NCBI GenBank assembly: GCA_012517325.1
Contig: JAAYVF010000001.1
Location: 1 to 38,699, forward strand
Length of the DNA stretch: 38,699 nucleotides
From: Myxococcales bacterium
Lineage (GTDB): Bacteria; Lernaellota; Lernaellaia; Lernaellales; Lernaellaceae
Direction: 5' to 3'
Positions within the stretch are counted from its first letter, which is position 1, and each line of letters starts with the position of its first letter. Below, one piece after another: positions 15,945 to 25,474 of the stretch. Position numbers and translations under genes: made by a program. A model generated the notes under the pieces. The model was given only the letters and a program-made list of their open reading frames with translations, was not told the DNA's origin and ran no database searches.

Positions 15945-17030
15945 TCAGAAAGCCGCGGGTGGAACGTCGCGACCTTCGCCCGGGGCCAGGGTGAAAAAGC
16001 GTTCGGGCGGAACGCCGTACTGTTCCCGCGCTTTTCGCAGGTCGGCCACGGGCTGATCCTGCGCGTCGTCCGCCAGCCGGAACGTGCCGAAATGAATGCC
16101 CAGGCTCGCGGCCGCGCCCAATTCCCGCGAGGCTTTGACCGCTTCCCCCGGATTGATGTGCATCTGCCGCATGAACCAGCGCGGCTCGTAGGCGCCGATC
16201 GGCAACAGGGCCAGCCGCGGCGCGCCGAGACGTTCGCGGATTTGCCGGAAGTGCGAGGCGTACCCGGTATCGCCGGCGAAATAGATGCCGCCGGCGGCGC
16301 TTTGCAGGAAAAATCCGCCCCACAGGGTTTGGAAATGATCGGTCATGCTGCGGCCGGTGAAATGCTGGGCGGGAACGAAGGTGATCGCCAGGCCGCCCGG
16401 CCCGGCGGTCCGTTGCCACCAATCAAGGGCCGTGACCTTCGCCAAACCTTTTTTCGCCAGGTAACGGTCGTTTCCCAGGCCGGTGAAAATCGGCGGATTC
16501 CAGCGGTCGCGCAGTTGCCGCAGGGTCGGCAGGTCCAGGTGATCGTAATGGTTGTGGCTGAGCAGAATCGCGTCGATCGGCGGCAGATCGGCCAACCGGA
16601 TGCCGGGCGAATGGGCGCGTTTCGGCCCGGCCCACGAGACCGGCCCCGCGCGTTCGGACCAGATCGGATCGGTCAGAATGTTCAAGCCGTCGAACTGCAA
16701 CAAAACCGTGGAGTGATTGACGAACGTGACACGCAGTTCTCCGGCGGCGACCCGCGCCGGCGGCGGCGGTCCGGGCGGCAACTCGACGTAACCGCGCCAG
16801 GCGCCGGGCTCGCGGGTGAATTGCCACTTCACCATGTCGGTGAAGCCGTGGAGGTGATCGTCGATTTCCGGGTTGAAGAATTTCTTGCCGTCGAAATGAT
16901 CGGTGTTCATGGCGGATTCCGCTCGGATGAATTCAACAATGGCGGTAAAAGCGAAGGCAACGGCGAGACCGATCAGCGTCAGTCGGAAAATCGCCCGGCG
17001 GCGTCGTCGCGGTTGTCGGTTGTTTTCCAT
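15945..17030 (-). CDS. Membrane-anchored MBL-fold hydrolase, NAPE-PLD-like
   Basis: 361 residues. A basic N-terminus and one transmembrane helix (about 15-35) anchor a metallo-beta-lactamase-fold domain. Metal ligands are His159, His161, Asp163 and His164 in SHNHYDHLD, His223 in PAQHFTGR, Asp254 in FAGDTGY and His313 in GIHFGTF. The phrases VTFVNHSTVLLQ, LTDPIW, GPKRAHSPGI and LPPIDAILLSHNHYDH are characteristic of the NAPE-hydrolysing phospholipase D / UlaG-like branch. Family members cleave N-acyl-phosphatidylethanolamines (NAPE-PLD) or other phosphoesters; a phospholipid substrate is inferred from that and from the neighbouring lipase. ATG 17030 follows a GAGGA that is somewhat distant, so the start is less sure than the function. 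Confidence 0.8.
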   Translation of the reverse strand: MENNRQPRRRRRAIFRLTLIGLAVAFAFTAIVEFIRAESAMNTDHFDGKKFFNPEIDDHLHGFTDMVKWQFTREPGAWRGYVELPPGPPPPARVAAGELRVTFVNHSTVLLQFDGLNILTDPIWSERAGPVSWAGPKRAHSPGIRLADLPPIDAILLSHNHYDHLDLPTLRQLRDRWNPPIFTGLGNDRYLAKKGLAKVTALDWWQRTAGPGGLAITFVPAQHFTGRSMTDHFQTLWGGFFLQSAAGGIYFAGDTGYASHFRQIRERLGAPRLALLPIGAYEPRWFMRQMHINPGEAVKASRELGAAASLGIHFGTFRLADDAQDQPVADLRKAREQYGVPPERFFTLAPGEGRDVPPAAF

Positions 17031-17163
17031 GGCCGTTCATCGTTTCCTCGGCAACTTCGCCGGCGGATCACCGTCGATCCCCCGGCGTTGTCGCCCTCTA
17101 TTGTAACCATGTTTTTACCGAGGTCGATCGTGCAAGCTTGCGGAATTGAATACCACGGTCGAG

Positions 17164-18117
<954 letters not shown>

Positions 18118-18180
18118 GGATGTACTCCTCGATGATTCCCGGTCGCGATTATCGCAGAATCCCTTTTTCGTGTAAAAGCC

Positions 18181-19875
18181 TCACCGGAGGCGAATCAACA
18201 CCTCGTGGCGGAACGGCGGCGCGAGGTCCGCGCGCGCCAGTTCCTCGGCCAGCGCCGCCGTGTAGCGGTCCAGAATCTCCTGGACGCCCGCGACGGCTTC
18301 CGGCTCCACCTGGGCCGCCACCCAGGCGGCGAATTGCCGTTGCGCCTTCGCGGAAAAAGCCGGCCGGACACGGCGGTTGACTACCAGGCGGGCCAGGGCC
18401 GCCAGATCCGGCGGCGTCAGCGGCGTCAGCGACGGCGTCCGGCCCAGCAGATCGTGGCAGCGGAACGTATTGAACAAAACCCGGAAGCTGAGATCCGCCG
18501 CCATTGGCAGATTGGTGCCGTCGAGGTCGAGAGTTTTTACGGTTTCAGGCGTAATGCCCAGCCGCGTCGCCAAAAGATCGACCAGCCGCTCGAGGCGCGC
18601 CAGCCGGGCCAGCGTTTCATCGACCTGCCGCCGTTCCGTCCAGAGCAGCGCCTCGTTGTCCGCGAACCGGACCGGTTCGGGCTGGAGCAAACCCGCCAGC
18701 AGTTCGCCCTCGGGGCCGTCGAGCAGCAAGGCCGCCGCGTTCCGGCGATCGAGCGCCACGCGCGGCAGGAGTTGCCGCGCCTGTTTGACCGTCTGCAACA
18801 CCAGGGTGCGGCCGATCTTGTGCAAGTCGATGATCCGGCGGTGCAGCAGCAAGTCGCGCGCCTGCTCGAGATTGTCTCCGGTCAGGTATTCCAGGCTGAT
18901 GCTGATATACCCGTCGGTGCGGCTGACGAGCCGGCGCACTTTTTCCAGCTCGAAAAACGGCGTCCGATCGGCGATGACCGCCATGTTGGCCAGCCCCATG
19001 ATTTCAACCGAAACTTCCTCGCGACCGTCGAACGGCCGGGCCAACACCCGGCGCAGCAGGGTTTCGGGATGTTCGTAGCGGATCAGGTATTGCGAACTGG
19101 CAAACACCGCCTCCGGATTTTCGGCGGTGGCCGGCGGCGCGATTTTCTCGGCCGGCCGGAAGCGTTCGAGATCCACCGTGGCGAGAATCTCGATCGCGGC
19201 GTGGTATTCGGGAAAGCCGCGGCTTTCCAGGCGGCCGACGCGTTCCTGGTAGGCGCTTTCCTCCACCTCGGGGCCGGCTTCCCAGTAGATCGCTTCCAGC
19301 AGTTCGAGAAACAGATCGAGATCCAGGCGGCTGAGCCGGAGGAGCAGGGCGTTGATCAGCCGGCTGATTTCCCGGTTGCAGGTGAATTGGATCAGGTGCC
19401 GGCCGTCGGGGGTCAGCAGGGTCAGGCCGTCCTGGACGATCTCGTCGTCGGGGTTGTCGAGTTTCAGTACCCGCAGATGCCGATAGAAAAAGGCGACCAG
19501 CAGCGACAGGTCCATGCGGCGGAAGTTGCGCACGAACGCGTCGTCCTCCAGTTCGTTGACCAGGAGAAACCAGGTGCGGGCCTTGTGGACATTGAGCCGG
19601 TCGCGATCCCAGCAATCGAGGTCGATGAAGCTCTGCACCTGTTCGGGCGAGGCCAGTTCCAACAAGATCAACGCGTCCTCGGGCCCGAGTTCCATCATCA
19701 TCAGGTACAGGCTTTCCGCCGGCAGATGAATGACGACTCGGCCCGGTTGCGGGTGTTCCAGCAGCAGGTTGAAGGCGTCGGTCGCGTTCAGGCCGGCGAG
19801 AAGCCTGGCGCCTTCCTCCGGCCGGCTGGCGGCCATGCGGGCGTTGAGATCGTGGACGGCGGGTTTTTTGGTCAT
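18181..19875 (-). CDS. DUF6178-like protein, function unknown
   Basis: 564 residues, helical and cytoplasmic in appearance, with no signal peptide or membrane helix. The early phrases LLAGLNATDAFNLLLEHPQP and LPAESLYLMMMELGPEDAL, the segment YWEAGPEVEESAYQERV and the centre SSQYLIRYEHPETLLRRV match my memory of the DUF6178 family, found mostly in deltaproteobacteria; that recall could be wrong. Start ATG 19875 is chosen over an extension of 21 codons that has no ribosome-binding site. It sits between the lipase (63 bases downstream) and the MlaF-like ATPase (72 bases upstream), all on the same strand. Confidence 0.6.
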   Translation of the reverse strand: MTKKPAVHDLNARMAASRPEEGARLLAGLNATDAFNLLLEHPQPGRVVIHLPAESLYLMMMELGPEDALILLELASPEQVQSFIDLDCWDRDRLNVHKARTWFLLVNELEDDAFVRNFRRMDLSLLVAFFYRHLRVLKLDNPDDEIVQDGLTLLTPDGRHLIQFTCNREISRLINALLLRLSRLDLDLFLELLEAIYWEAGPEVEESAYQERVGRLESRGFPEYHAAIEILATVDLERFRPAEKIAPPATAENPEAVFASSQYLIRYEHPETLLRRVLARPFDGREEVSVEIMGLANMAVIADRTPFFELEKVRRLVSRTDGYISISLEYLTGDNLEQARDLLLHRRIIDLHKIGRTLVLQTVKQARQLLPRVALDRRNAAALLLDGPEGELLAGLLQPEPVRFADNEALLWTERRQVDETLARLARLERLVDLLATRLGITPETVKTLDLDGTNLPMAADLSFRVLFNTFRCHDLLGRTPSLTPLTPPDLAALARLVVNRRVRPAFSAKAQRQFAAWVAAQVEPEAVAGVQEILDRYTAALAEELARADLAPPFRHEVLIRLR

Positions 19876-19947
19876 CGGCTCGTTCGCGGCCTCCGCGGTT
19901 GAGGATTCATTGTATAACCGGCGCGGCCGGCTGGCCACGCCGCGCGG

Positions 19948-20691
19948 TCAACTCTCGTCGAATTCTCCCTGCTTGCCCTCGATGAACGCGCGGATGAACG
20001 GATGGGGGGACCGGCGGATTTCGTCGGGCGTGCCTTCCAACAGGATTTTACCGTGGAACAGCACGGCGATTTTGTGGGCGATGCGCAGCGCCGCTTCGAC
20101 GTCGTGACTGATGATGAAGTTGGTCAGGTTGAATTTTTGCTGCGTCGCGACGATCAGGCGGTTGATGCTGTCGGTCATCAGCGGATCCAGGCCGCTGGTC
20201 GGTTCGTCGTACAGCACGACGTCCGGTTTGCGCACGATGGCGCGCGCCAGGCCGACGCGCTTGCGCATGCCGCCCGACAGCTCCGAGGGCATTTTGTGCT
20301 CGATGCCCGACAACCCGACCGCTTCCAGCGCTTCGGCGACGCGGGCGCGGATTTCGTCCGGCTTGAATTTGGTATGTTCGACCAGCGGAAAGGCGATGTT
20401 CTCCCAGACGCTCATCGAATCGAAGAGGGCGCCGTCCTGAAACAGCACTCCGAACCGGGCGCGTACGCGGTTGATGGCCTGGTCGTCCAGCGTCGTGATG
20501 TCCTCGCCGTCGATCAGCACCTGGCCGGAATCCGGCTTGAGCAGGCCGATGATGTGTTTGAGCGTCACCGACTTGCCGCTGCCGCTGCGGCCGAGCAGCA
20601 CGGTGATCCGGCCCGCCTCGATTTCCAGGTCGAGCCCGTCAAGGATCGGCTGGCCCCGGAAGGCCTTGTGAACGTCGACCAGCCGGATCAT
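19948..20691 (-). CDS. ABC transporter ATPase, MlaF-like
   Basis: 247 residues. Walker A GRSGSGKS (34-41), Q-loop Gln85, signature LSGGM (138-142), Walker B DEPTSGLDP (162-170) and H-loop His195 are all present. The segment FQDGALFDSMSVWENIAFPL is the usual signature of MlaF/Mkl ATPases, which power phospholipid transport between the two membranes with an MlaE permease and an MlaD MCE protein. Neither partner is in the window, so the ATPase must work with subunits encoded elsewhere. It begins 7 bases after the iron-sulfur protein stop and is probably the last gene of that operon. Confidence 0.88.
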   Translation of the reverse strand: MIRLVDVHKAFRGQPILDGLDLEIEAGRITVLLGRSGSGKSVTLKHIIGLLKPDSGQVLIDGEDITTLDDQAINRVRARFGVLFQDGALFDSMSVWENIAFPLVEHTKFKPDEIRARVAEALEAVGLSGIEHKMPSELSGGMRKRVGLARAIVRKPDVVLYDEPTSGLDPLMTDSINRLIVATQQKFNLTNFIISHDVEAALRIAHKIAVLFHGKILLEGTPDEIRRSPHPFIRAFIEGKQGEFDES

Positions 20692-20698
20692 GCGGGGC

Positions 20699-21805
20699 TC
20701 ACAGGCAGCGCGCCAGCACGTCGACGAGGTCCATCACGTCGACCCGCTCGTCGGCCTTCTGGAACGACCGCATGCAGGTCGGACACGCCGTCACCAGCGT
20801 CTTCTTCTCGCCGTCGTTGACCTCGTGCAGGCGCTCGCGGGCGATCTCGCGCGTCATCACCGGGTTGGTGGTCGGAATGGCGCCGCCGCCGCCGCAGCAG
20901 TAGGAATGTTTTTCCTTCCAACTGAATTCGATCAGCGGTTCGCGGCAGACCTCGTTGAGCAGTTTACGCGGCTGTTCGAAGACGCCGAGATAGCGGCCGA
21001 GGTAGCACGGATCGTGATAGATGACCCGCCGCGCGAACGGCCGCCGCACCGGCAGCTTGCCTTCCTCGACCAGCGGCGCGAGAAATTCGGTCAGGTGGTA
21101 GATCCGCTCGGTGAGCTGCACGCCGACCTCGGGCAGCCGCGCCTTCAGCGCCCAGGCGCAGCTCGGGCAGCCGGTGATGATCACCTTGGCGCGGCCGAGC
21201 TTTTTGCCCAGCACTTCGGCGTTTTTTTTGAAATCGTCCAGATACCCGGTGTCGTACAACGGAATGCCGCAGCACGGCGTTTCCGCGTCGTAGCAGGCGA
21301 CGTAGTTGACGTCCATCGCCTCGAGCACCTTGAAGGTGTTCTTGATCGTCTGCGGGTAGTTGTAGATCAGCGAGCAGCCGGGGAAATAGACCACCTGGGC
21401 GTCGGCGTTGAACAGCGAAGCGGGCAGCGTCGAGCGCAGCCGGGCCGCGAGATCGTCGCCGAACGGGTTTTGCTGTTCGCGGAAAAAGTGATGGAACTCG
21501 ACGACTTCCTGCGGCTGGATCTTCTGCCGGACGGCTTCGTTGCGGGCCGCGTGCATCACCGGCGGCACCTCGATCTCGTGATCGCAGAATTCCCGGCAGA
21601 GCATGCAGGTGGTGCATTTGTACACGGTGTTGGCGGTGGCGCGATCCCAGCCGACGGCGCCCTGGCCGATCAGGTGCAACAAGGTTTGCCGGCCCCAGGG
21701 CGTGAAGGTTTCGTTGCTGCTGGCGTTGCCGACCGGGCAGGAAAAGCGGCACAGTTTCGGACAATAGGTGCAATAGTCGATCTCTTTGTGAAAACGCTTC
21801 AGCAT
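20699..21805 (-). CDS. GlcF/HdrD-like iron-sulfur protein with CCG domains
   Basis: 368 residues. Two [4Fe-4S] motifs lie at the N-terminus (Cys12/15/19/23 and Cys64/67/70/74). Two cysteine-rich CCG domains follow: FPGCSL with CCGIPL and GCPSC, then DPCYLGR with YCCGGGGA and ACPTC. Such proteins accept electrons from a flavoprotein partner (GlcD-GlcF glycolate oxidase, LldE/LutA, GlpC) and pass them to quinone or another carrier. The partners here are the two flavoproteins immediately upstream; its ATG overlaps the stop of the second one (ATGCTGA). Confidence 0.88.
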   Translation of the reverse strand: MLKRFHKEIDYCTYCPKLCRFSCPVGNASSNETFTPWGRQTLLHLIGQGAVGWDRATANTVYKCTTCMLCREFCDHEIEVPPVMHAARNEAVRQKIQPQEVVEFHHFFREQQNPFGDDLAARLRSTLPASLFNADAQVVYFPGCSLIYNYPQTIKNTFKVLEAMDVNYVACYDAETPCCGIPLYDTGYLDDFKKNAEVLGKKLGRAKVIITGCPSCAWALKARLPEVGVQLTERIYHLTEFLAPLVEEGKLPVRRPFARRVIYHDPCYLGRYLGVFEQPRKLLNEVCREPLIEFSWKEKHSYCCGGGGAIPTTNPVMTREIARERLHEVNDGEKKTLVTACPTCMRSFQKADERVDVMDLVDVLARCL

Positions 21806-23238
21806 GCGTCCTCCGGTTCGCCGTCGAATTTGCCGGGATTGAGAATGTCGTACGGATCCAGTTGCCGCTTGAGGGCGCGCAACAGCGTTTCGGCCACCGG
21901 CTGTTGCCGGGCGCGCCACTTGTCTTTCTGCAGGCCGATGCCGTGGTGGTGGCTCAGCACGCCGCCGTTTTTCCCCAGCGCGTCGAGCACCAGCGACCAG
22001 GCGCGATCGTAAAGTTCCAGATCCTTTTTCGCCTTGGCGCGGCCGGTCATCGTGAATTCCAGCGAGCAGCCCTCGGGATAGGCGTGCGGCACGTGCGCGG
22101 CCAGGCGGATTTCCTTGGGCACGGCGCCGCGCACCGCCCGATAGACGCCCTCGATGTCCCGCCAGGTGGCGGCGACTTCGATGGTGTCGAAAATCGTCTC
22201 GGGCTCGGCGAGGATTTCGCTCTGGCGATAATGTTCGGCGTAACGGTGTTCGTACCAGACGCGCGCCGGCTCCTCGCCGTGATCGCGACCGTCGAGGCCG
22301 CGGCAGATTTCCACCGCCTTGCGCCCGCTCAGTTCGACCATTCCGGCGCCGCCGCCGAAAATCAGCACCAACAGGCAGCCGCGCACGGCGATGCCCAGTT
22401 CGTTCATCGTCGTGGCGGTATCGTCCTCGTCGCAGAGCCGCACGAACAGCGGCCGCATGCCGCAACGGAGTATCAGGCGCAGGCTTTCCAGCCCGGCGGC
22501 CAGGTTTTTAAACGCCAGCCCGCGGAAGAAATAGGCTTCCGGCAGCAAATGGATGCGCAGGTGGGTACGGGTGATCACGCCCAACGCGCCTTCGGACCCG
22601 AGAAACAAATGATTGAAATCGGGGCCGGTGGCGCGGCGCGGCGCGGTGCGGGTGGTGACGACCGTGCCGTCGGGCAGCACCACTTGCAGGCTGATGACCA
22701 TGTCTTCGATTTTGCCGTAATAGGTGGCGGCCAGGCCGGCGCTGCGCGTCGCGAGGTACCCGCCGACGGTGGAAGTGCCGAGCGAACCCGGCAGATGGCC
22801 CAGCGTGTAACCGTGCCGGTTGAGTTCGCGCTCGAGGTGCGCGCCCAGAATGCCCGGCTGGCAGACCACCAGGTTGCTCTGGTCGCTGATGCGCTCCACC
22901 TGCTTCATCCGCTTCAGGTCCAGGATGATGCCGCCGCGCCGCGGCACGGCCGCGCCGCACATCCCGCTGCCCGCGCCGAACGGCACGACGGGCACGCGCA
23001 TCTCGTTGCAGATGCGCAGGATGCGGCTGACCTCCTCGGTCGTCTCCGGCCAGGCGATCAGTTCCGGGCGGTTTTCGATCCGGCCCCGGCGGACGTCCAG
23101 GGTGCCGCGCGGCCACAGGTCGCGGCTGTAGCTGATGCCGTCGAGCGTGCCGTGGCTGACTCGCGTCCCTCCCAGCACGTCCCGGAGGCGGTTGAGCAAT
23201 TCGACGTTGACGTGACGGCGCGCGGTTGGCGTGGTCAT
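21799..23238 (-). CDS. FAD-binding oxidase, alkyl-DHAP-synthase/GlcD-like (second copy)
   Basis: 479 residues. The N-terminal FAD-binding PCMH fold shows PVVPFGAGSGMCG, GHLPGSLGTSTVGGYLATRS and FLGSEGALGVITR. The C-terminal cap ends in GGVLSHHHGIG with three histidines (430-432) and NPGKF. The triple histidine is the catalytic motif of alkyl-dihydroxyacetonephosphate synthase, the ether-lipid enzyme; GlcD and D-2-hydroxyacid dehydrogenases share the rest of the fold. Its start codon and the upstream stop share one base (TGATG), so the two flavoproteins are translationally coupled. With an iron-sulfur partner, oxidation of a 2-hydroxyacid is equally possible. Confidence 0.85.
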   Translation of the reverse strand: MTTPTARRHVNVELLNRLRDVLGGTRVSHGTLDGISYSRDLWPRGTLDVRRGRIENRPELIAWPETTEEVSRILRICNEMRVPVVPFGAGSGMCGAAVPRRGGIILDLKRMKQVERISDQSNLVVCQPGILGAHLERELNRHGYTLGHLPGSLGTSTVGGYLATRSAGLAATYYGKIEDMVISLQVVLPDGTVVTTRTAPRRATGPDFNHLFLGSEGALGVITRTHLRIHLLPEAYFFRGLAFKNLAAGLESLRLILRCGMRPLFVRLCDEDDTATTMNELGIAVRGCLLVLIFGGGAGMVELSGRKAVEICRGLDGRDHGEEPARVWYEHRYAEHYRQSEILAEPETIFDTIEVAATWRDIEGVYRAVRGAVPKEIRLAAHVPHAYPEGCSLEFTMTGRAKAKKDLELYDRAWSLVLDALGKNGGVLSHHHGIGLQKDKWRARQQPVAETLLRALKRQLDPYDILNPGKFDGEPEDAC

Positions 23239-24794
23239 CAGAGCCCCATTTTCGCCGGGTTGAGAATGCCGTTGGGATCCATCTCCCGCTTCAAGGCCTC
23301 GAAGAGCTGCATCGCGGCGCCGTGCTCCTCGCTCATGAACCGGGCCTTGCTTAAACCGATGCCGTGGTGGTGGCTCAGCGTGCCTCCCACCCGATGGCAG
23401 GCGGCCACCGCCGCGTCCCAGACGGCGCGATAGGCGGCCTCGGCCTTGTCCACCGACTGCGCCGCCGTGACGAAGGTGAAATACACCGAACAGCCGTCGA
23501 GATAGGCGTGCGAAAAGTGCGCCATGATGAACGCCTGGTCCTTCACCGCCCGCCGCACCTCGTGGTAGAGCGTCGGCACGCGCCGCCAGGAGGTCGCCAT
23601 CTCGATCGTATCCACGAACGCGCCGTGGAAGAAAATCTTCGATTGCTGATAGGAAACGTGGTAGCGGTTTTTCCACCAGCGCTGCGCCGGTTCGGGACCG
23701 CGGTTCTTGCCGCCGAGCTTTTCGCAGATCAGCGTCGCCAGATTCTTGTCCTCGCGCGACAACTCCTCGTCGCCCTCGAAGGTCAGCACCATCAGGCAGC
23801 CCTTCGCGAATCGTTCGAGGGTGTTGATCAGGTCGGCGCGTTGGCCGAAAAACCGCTTGGCCCGTTTGATCGCCCCGGGCACCAGTCCCTGCACCACGTT
23901 GCCGAACTGCGACAGCGGCAAGAGGTCGAGGTAGCTTTCGTTGCTCTCGCCTTCCTTGGATTTGTTGCCGACCAGCGCGGTGTCCAGTTCGTCGTAGAGG
24001 CGCATCGCGGCCGGCTGCAGATCGTGGCGCATCAACATGCGCATCGCCTCGACGCCCGCCTCGATGCTGTCGAAATGAAACGAGAGAAAATGCCGCGCCG
24101 CCGGCAGCGGCCGGATGCGCACGGTGGCCTCGGTGATGATGCCCAGCGTGCCTTCGGAACCGATCAGCATTTGGTTCCAATCCGGTCCCTGCGCGGCGCG
24201 CGGCGCCGCCTGGGTCCGCAGGATTTCGCCCGTGCCCAGCACCGCTTCCAGCGCCAGCACCATGTCCTCGATCTTGCCGTATTTCGCCGAGAGCTGACCG
24301 GCGCTGCGCGCCGCCAGGTAGCCGCCGAGGGTCGAGCTGTAGATCGAGCTCGGAAAGTGGCCCATGGTATAGCCGCGGCGGTTCAGTTCCAGTTCCAGCA
24401 ATTGGCCGAGAATGCCCGTCTCGGCCCGGACGGTCAGCGATTTCTCGTCGATTTCAAGAATCCGCTTCATCTTCTTGAGGTCGAGAATGATGCCGCCGTG
24501 CAGCGCCACGATGCCGCCGCAAACGCCGCTGCCCGCGCCGTAGGGGATGATCGGCGTGCGCGTTTCGTTGGCCAGGCGCACGATCTGTACCACCTGCGCG
24601 GTATCGGCCGGCCAGACGATCACATCCGGCAAGGGTCCGATGCGTCCTTCGTTCGTCGCCAGATTGAACATCGGGTTGTTGTCGTGGCAATAGGAAAGAC
24701 GATCGATGTCGGTGAGCGAGATATTGGCGTCGCCGACAATGGCCCGCAATCGTTCCTTAATTCCGCTGGTTAGCTGACTCGGTGCCAGGTTCAT
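23238..24794 (-). CDS. FAD-binding oxidase, alkyl-DHAP-synthase/GlcD-like (first copy)
   Basis: 518 residues, first gene of the operon. It has the same fold as its neighbour: PIIPYGAGSGVCGG, GHFPSSIYSSTLGGYLAARS, LIGSEGTLGIITEATVRI, and a C-terminus with GGTLSHHHGIG (His475-477) and NPAKMGL. It is clearly a paralogue of the next gene but carries an extra segment (SKEGESNESYLDLLPL and GAIKRAKRFFGQRADLINTL, mid-protein). Such tandem pairs may form heteromeric complexes, as GlcD and GlcE do, but here both copies keep the FAD and triple-His motifs. The promoter should lie in the 163-base divergent gap shared with the Fur-family gene. Confidence 0.85.
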   Translation of the reverse strand: MNLAPSQLTSGIKERLRAIVGDANISLTDIDRLSYCHDNNPMFNLATNEGRIGPLPDVIVWPADTAQVVQIVRLANETRTPIIPYGAGSGVCGGIVALHGGIILDLKKMKRILEIDEKSLTVRAETGILGQLLELELNRRGYTMGHFPSSIYSSTLGGYLAARSAGQLSAKYGKIEDMVLALEAVLGTGEILRTQAAPRAAQGPDWNQMLIGSEGTLGIITEATVRIRPLPAARHFLSFHFDSIEAGVEAMRMLMRHDLQPAAMRLYDELDTALVGNKSKEGESNESYLDLLPLSQFGNVVQGLVPGAIKRAKRFFGQRADLINTLERFAKGCLMVLTFEGDEELSREDKNLATLICEKLGGKNRGPEPAQRWWKNRYHVSYQQSKIFFHGAFVDTIEMATSWRRVPTLYHEVRRAVKDQAFIMAHFSHAYLDGCSVYFTFVTAAQSVDKAEAAYRAVWDAAVAACHRVGGTLSHHHGIGLSKARFMSEEHGAAMQLFEALKREMDPNGILNPAKMGL

Positions 24795-24899
24795 AAGCTT
24801 GTTCCGCGCCTTTCGTTTGGTAACGAAACCAGCGCACAGGTTATTGCCGCAGTGCGTCGATCGTCAAGCGATAAAAGTTTGGATTATGTCTCAATAGAC

Positions 24900-24928
24900 T
24901 TGACGAATGTCACTATCAGCCTTTTAAT
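24900..24928 (+). promoter_or_regulatory. Sigma-70-type promoter of the Fur-family gene
   Basis: TTGACG (24900-24905), a 17-base spacer and TTTAAT (24923-24928), each one mismatch from consensus, with the start codon 30 bases further on. It lies in an AT-rich divergent region. No clear 19-bp Fur box was seen, but a degenerate one cannot be excluded. Confidence 0.65.
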
Positions 24929-24957
24929 TGATTTGTGAACGACCATGGGAGTCAAAC

Positions 24958-25446
24958 ATGAAGGACGCAGTAGAAGTTTTTCGCGAGCATCTTAGGATTC
25001 GTGAGATGCGTTGCACCAACGAACGCGACGAAATCGTCCGCGCGCTGGCGACCACCAAAAAGCATTTCAAGATCGAGGATCTGGTCAAGGATCTGGCGGC
25101 GCGGGGGATGATCGCCAGCCGGGCGACCGTTTATCGGACCATCCCGCTCCTGGTGGAGGCCGGGTTGGTTCGGGTGGCGGAAACCTCGCCGGGCGCGGAA
25201 TACACCTACGAATACATCTACGGCCAGGAACACCACGATCACCTGTTCTGCGTGCGTTGCGGGCAGCACATCGAGTTCGAGGAATCGAGCATCGAACGGC
25301 TGCAGGAAGAGGTTGCCGAACGCTACAACTTCAAGTTGATCGGACACCGCCTGGATCTGTACGGCCTGTGCTCCGCCTGTGCGTCGAAACTGGCCGCCGA
25401 GGACGCCCCGGCCGCTTCGTTGGCAGCCGCGCCGGGCAATCTGTAG
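24958..25446 (+). CDS. Fur-family metal-responsive repressor
   Basis: 162 residues. The winged helix (about 15-85) includes IASRATVYRTIPLLVEAGLV, the recognition region of the family. Metal sites are visible in EHHDHLFC (His92, His93, His95), Cys98/Cys101 (CVRC), His130 and Cys138/Cys141 (CSAC), the structural zinc pair. It could be Fur, Zur or PerR; the intact structural Cys4 site does not decide. GGGAG lies 7 bases before ATG 24958. It is divergent from the flavoprotein operon and may control it or itself. Confidence 0.88.
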   Translation: MKDAVEVFREHLRIREMRCTNERDEIVRALATTKKHFKIEDLVKDLAARGMIASRATVYRTIPLLVEAGLVRVAETSPGAEYTYEYIYGQEHHDHLFCVRCGQHIEFEESSIERLQEEVAERYNFKLIGHRLDLYGLCSACASKLAAEDAPAASLAAAPGNL

Positions 25447-25474
25447 TCCGGTTGGTCGGTTCGCGGGGGGCTCG

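Noticed and set aside
18205-19902. 565-codon plus-strand frame opposite the DUF6178-like gene
   Set aside because: Antisense shadow with the same biased composition and no supported start.
21799-24180. A 793-codon frame suggesting fusion of the two flavoproteins
   Set aside because: The second flavoprotein is in this frame only from 23238; the upstream part is an antisense-like reading of the first gene in another frame. The real arrangement is two genes joined by TGATG.
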